Source: an uncultured Saprospirales bacterium (GTDB lineage Bacteria; Bacteroidota; Bacteroidia; Chitinophagales; Saprospiraceae). From it: 5,415 bases of DNA. The notes beneath the pieces were generated by a model that was not told the origin of the DNA, searched no databases, and worked only from the letters and a program-made list of their open reading frames with translations. Each line of letters opens with the position of its first letter. Within the stretch, counting starts at the first letter, position 1. Position numbers and translations under genes: made by a program. The stretch spans positions 1 through 5,415 of the forward strand of contig CALAZP010000102.1 in NCBI GenBank assembly GCA_937926355.1. Reading direction: 5' to 3'. This document shows, in pieces, positions 4,641 through 5,415 of the stretch.

Positions 4641-5415
4641 TTATTTATTGGGAAAAGCCTGTAATCTTACATCAAGGGTAGAAAAGCCGCTTTTATCAAA
4701 ATGGTACACCTCAATTATGTGCTTTCCTCCTAAAGTTAAAGGAATTTCATCTCTTTCAGGTTCATGTACATCCCAATGCTTTAATACCACTACCCCATCT
4801 ACCCTGACCACTACCCCATCATCGCTGGTAACCAATAGATTATATTCCCCTTCCTGGACCTCCAATCGACCCACTGCCCGGGTCAAAAACCCATCTCGTT
4901 GAATACCCTCAGCAGGAGCATCCCACCAGGCAAAGGCCAAATCAGTTTCCACTTGTCCTGTAACAGCTCTCCCCGATTGCCTCCACAAAATATCCCAGTC
5001 ACCCGCAAAATCTTCCGCATTCAAATCGGTATTTTTCCACATCAACTCCCAATCGATCTCTACTTTGGTATCTTCATAACCAAATTTATAGGCCTCTCCC
5101 TTTTTAATCTGCCGACCAAATTCATCTACTCCTCCCATACCTATATAAGTCAATTCTACCTTAAACGGCTCATTTTCATCAGCTCTCCTCACCGTAAATG
5201 TAGCGGGTAATGTCCCAGTTTTACTATTGGGATCCACCAATCCCTCCCCTCCACTCAACTTCCAATTTCCCTCAGGACCCGTTAGCAAGAAAATATACCG
5301 ATCTCCTTCAATTGCACGAAGTACCGCTTTGGGAGACTGAAAATCATAAGGCCCATAATCCCCCATAATGATGTTCTCCCTTCCATCCCACTGCTCAAAT
5401 TGGTCATCCTTTGCC
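4641..5415 (-). CDS. PA14-domain protein, C-terminal part, N-terminus beyond the window edge
   Basis: The frame is open through the right edge, giving 257 visible whole codons (5414-4644) and a TAA stop at 4641-4643. An internal ATG at 5364-5366 lies within continuous in-frame sequence (AKDDQFEQWDGRENII precedes it) and is not likely to be the true start. Counting from that Met, residues about 115-237 look like a PA14 beta-sandwich: AFAWWDAPAEGIQRDGFLTR (144-163) leads to GEYNLLVTSDDGVVVRVDG (173-191), the SDDG...VDG hallmark, then KHWDVHEPE and GGKHIIEVYHFDKSG (213-227). The first part (IIMGDYGPYDFQSPKA) resembles, as far as I recall, a module found C-terminal to beta-helix proteins in Bacteroidota and Planctomycetota, but I cannot name it. 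PA14 domains usually bind glycans or act as extracellular adhesion modules, so a secreted or surface protein is likely; the signal peptide region is not visible. It has no evident link to translation, and the rpsL promoter starts just behind it. Confidence 0.85.
   Translation of the reverse strand, partial: AKDDQFEQWDGRENIIMGDYGPYDFQSPKAVLRAIEGDRYIFLLTGPEGNWKLSGGEGLVDPNSKTGTLPATFTVRRADENEPFKVELTYIGMGGVDEFGRQIKKGEAYKFGYEDTKVEIDWELMWKNTDLNAEDFAGDWDILWRQSGRAVTGQVETDLAFAWWDAPAEGIQRDGFLTRAVGRLEVQEGEYNLLVTSDDGVVVRVDGVVVLKHWDVHEPERDEIPLTLGGKHIIEVYHFDKSGFSTLDVRLQAFPNK

Noticed and set aside
4899..5210. A 103-codon plus-strand reading frame opposite the PA14 gene
   Set aside because: The minus strand has a coherent PA14 protein here; the plus-strand translation is Ser/Pro/Ile-rich noise with no domain.

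Overview
The window holds the start of the ribosomal-protein/translation supercluster of a Bacteroidota bacterium, probably of the Cytophagales type. Everything is read from the minus strand. In transcription order the genes are an unrelated PA14-domain protein (only its C-terminal part is inside), then rpsL (S12), rpsG (S7), fusA (EF-G), rpsJ (S10), rplC (L3) and the first 76 codons of rplD (L4), which runs off the left edge. The assignment to Bacteroidota rests on four things: the fused str-S10 order with no tuf between fusA and rpsJ; a textbook Bacteroidota promoter (TTTG, 19 bases, TACCTTTG) in front of rpsL; the absence of good Shine-Dalgarno sequences before all six translation genes, with AT-rich upstream regions instead; and protein details such as the L4 segment STRKLKKQKGTGGARAG. 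The family or genus is not certain.

Layout from right to left, which is the direction of transcription: 5415-4641, C-terminus of a probably secreted PA14 protein; 4640-4524, the rpsL promoter and a short leader; 4523-4149, rpsL; 4111-3638, rpsG; 3601-1466, fusA; 1465-1378, an 88-base gap holding a TATATTTG promoter-like box and a perfect 7-bp hairpin; 1377-1069, rpsJ; 1068-880, a 189-base non-coding spacer rich in inverted repeats; 879-256, rplC; 228-1, rplD. The S12, S7, S10, L3 and L4 genes supply both ribosomal subunits, and EF-G drives translocation on them. S10 also has a known second role as NusE in antitermination.

Most of the window is ordinary housekeeping sequence. The parts not explained by genes are the spacers. 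The 189-base rpsJ-rplC spacer is the best candidate for something undescribed: it can form an 11-bp closing stem, an abutting 7-bp stem, a possible pseudoknot and flanking hairpins, and it lies where an autoregulatory ribosomal-protein leader could act on the L3/L4 genes. Also worth checking are a possible internal promoter before rpsJ, a dyad that exactly fills the spacer of the rpsL promoter, and an EF-G whose domain IV tip departs from the usual consensus. I found no mobile element, CRISPR array, tRNA or rRNA, and no convincing plus-strand gene.
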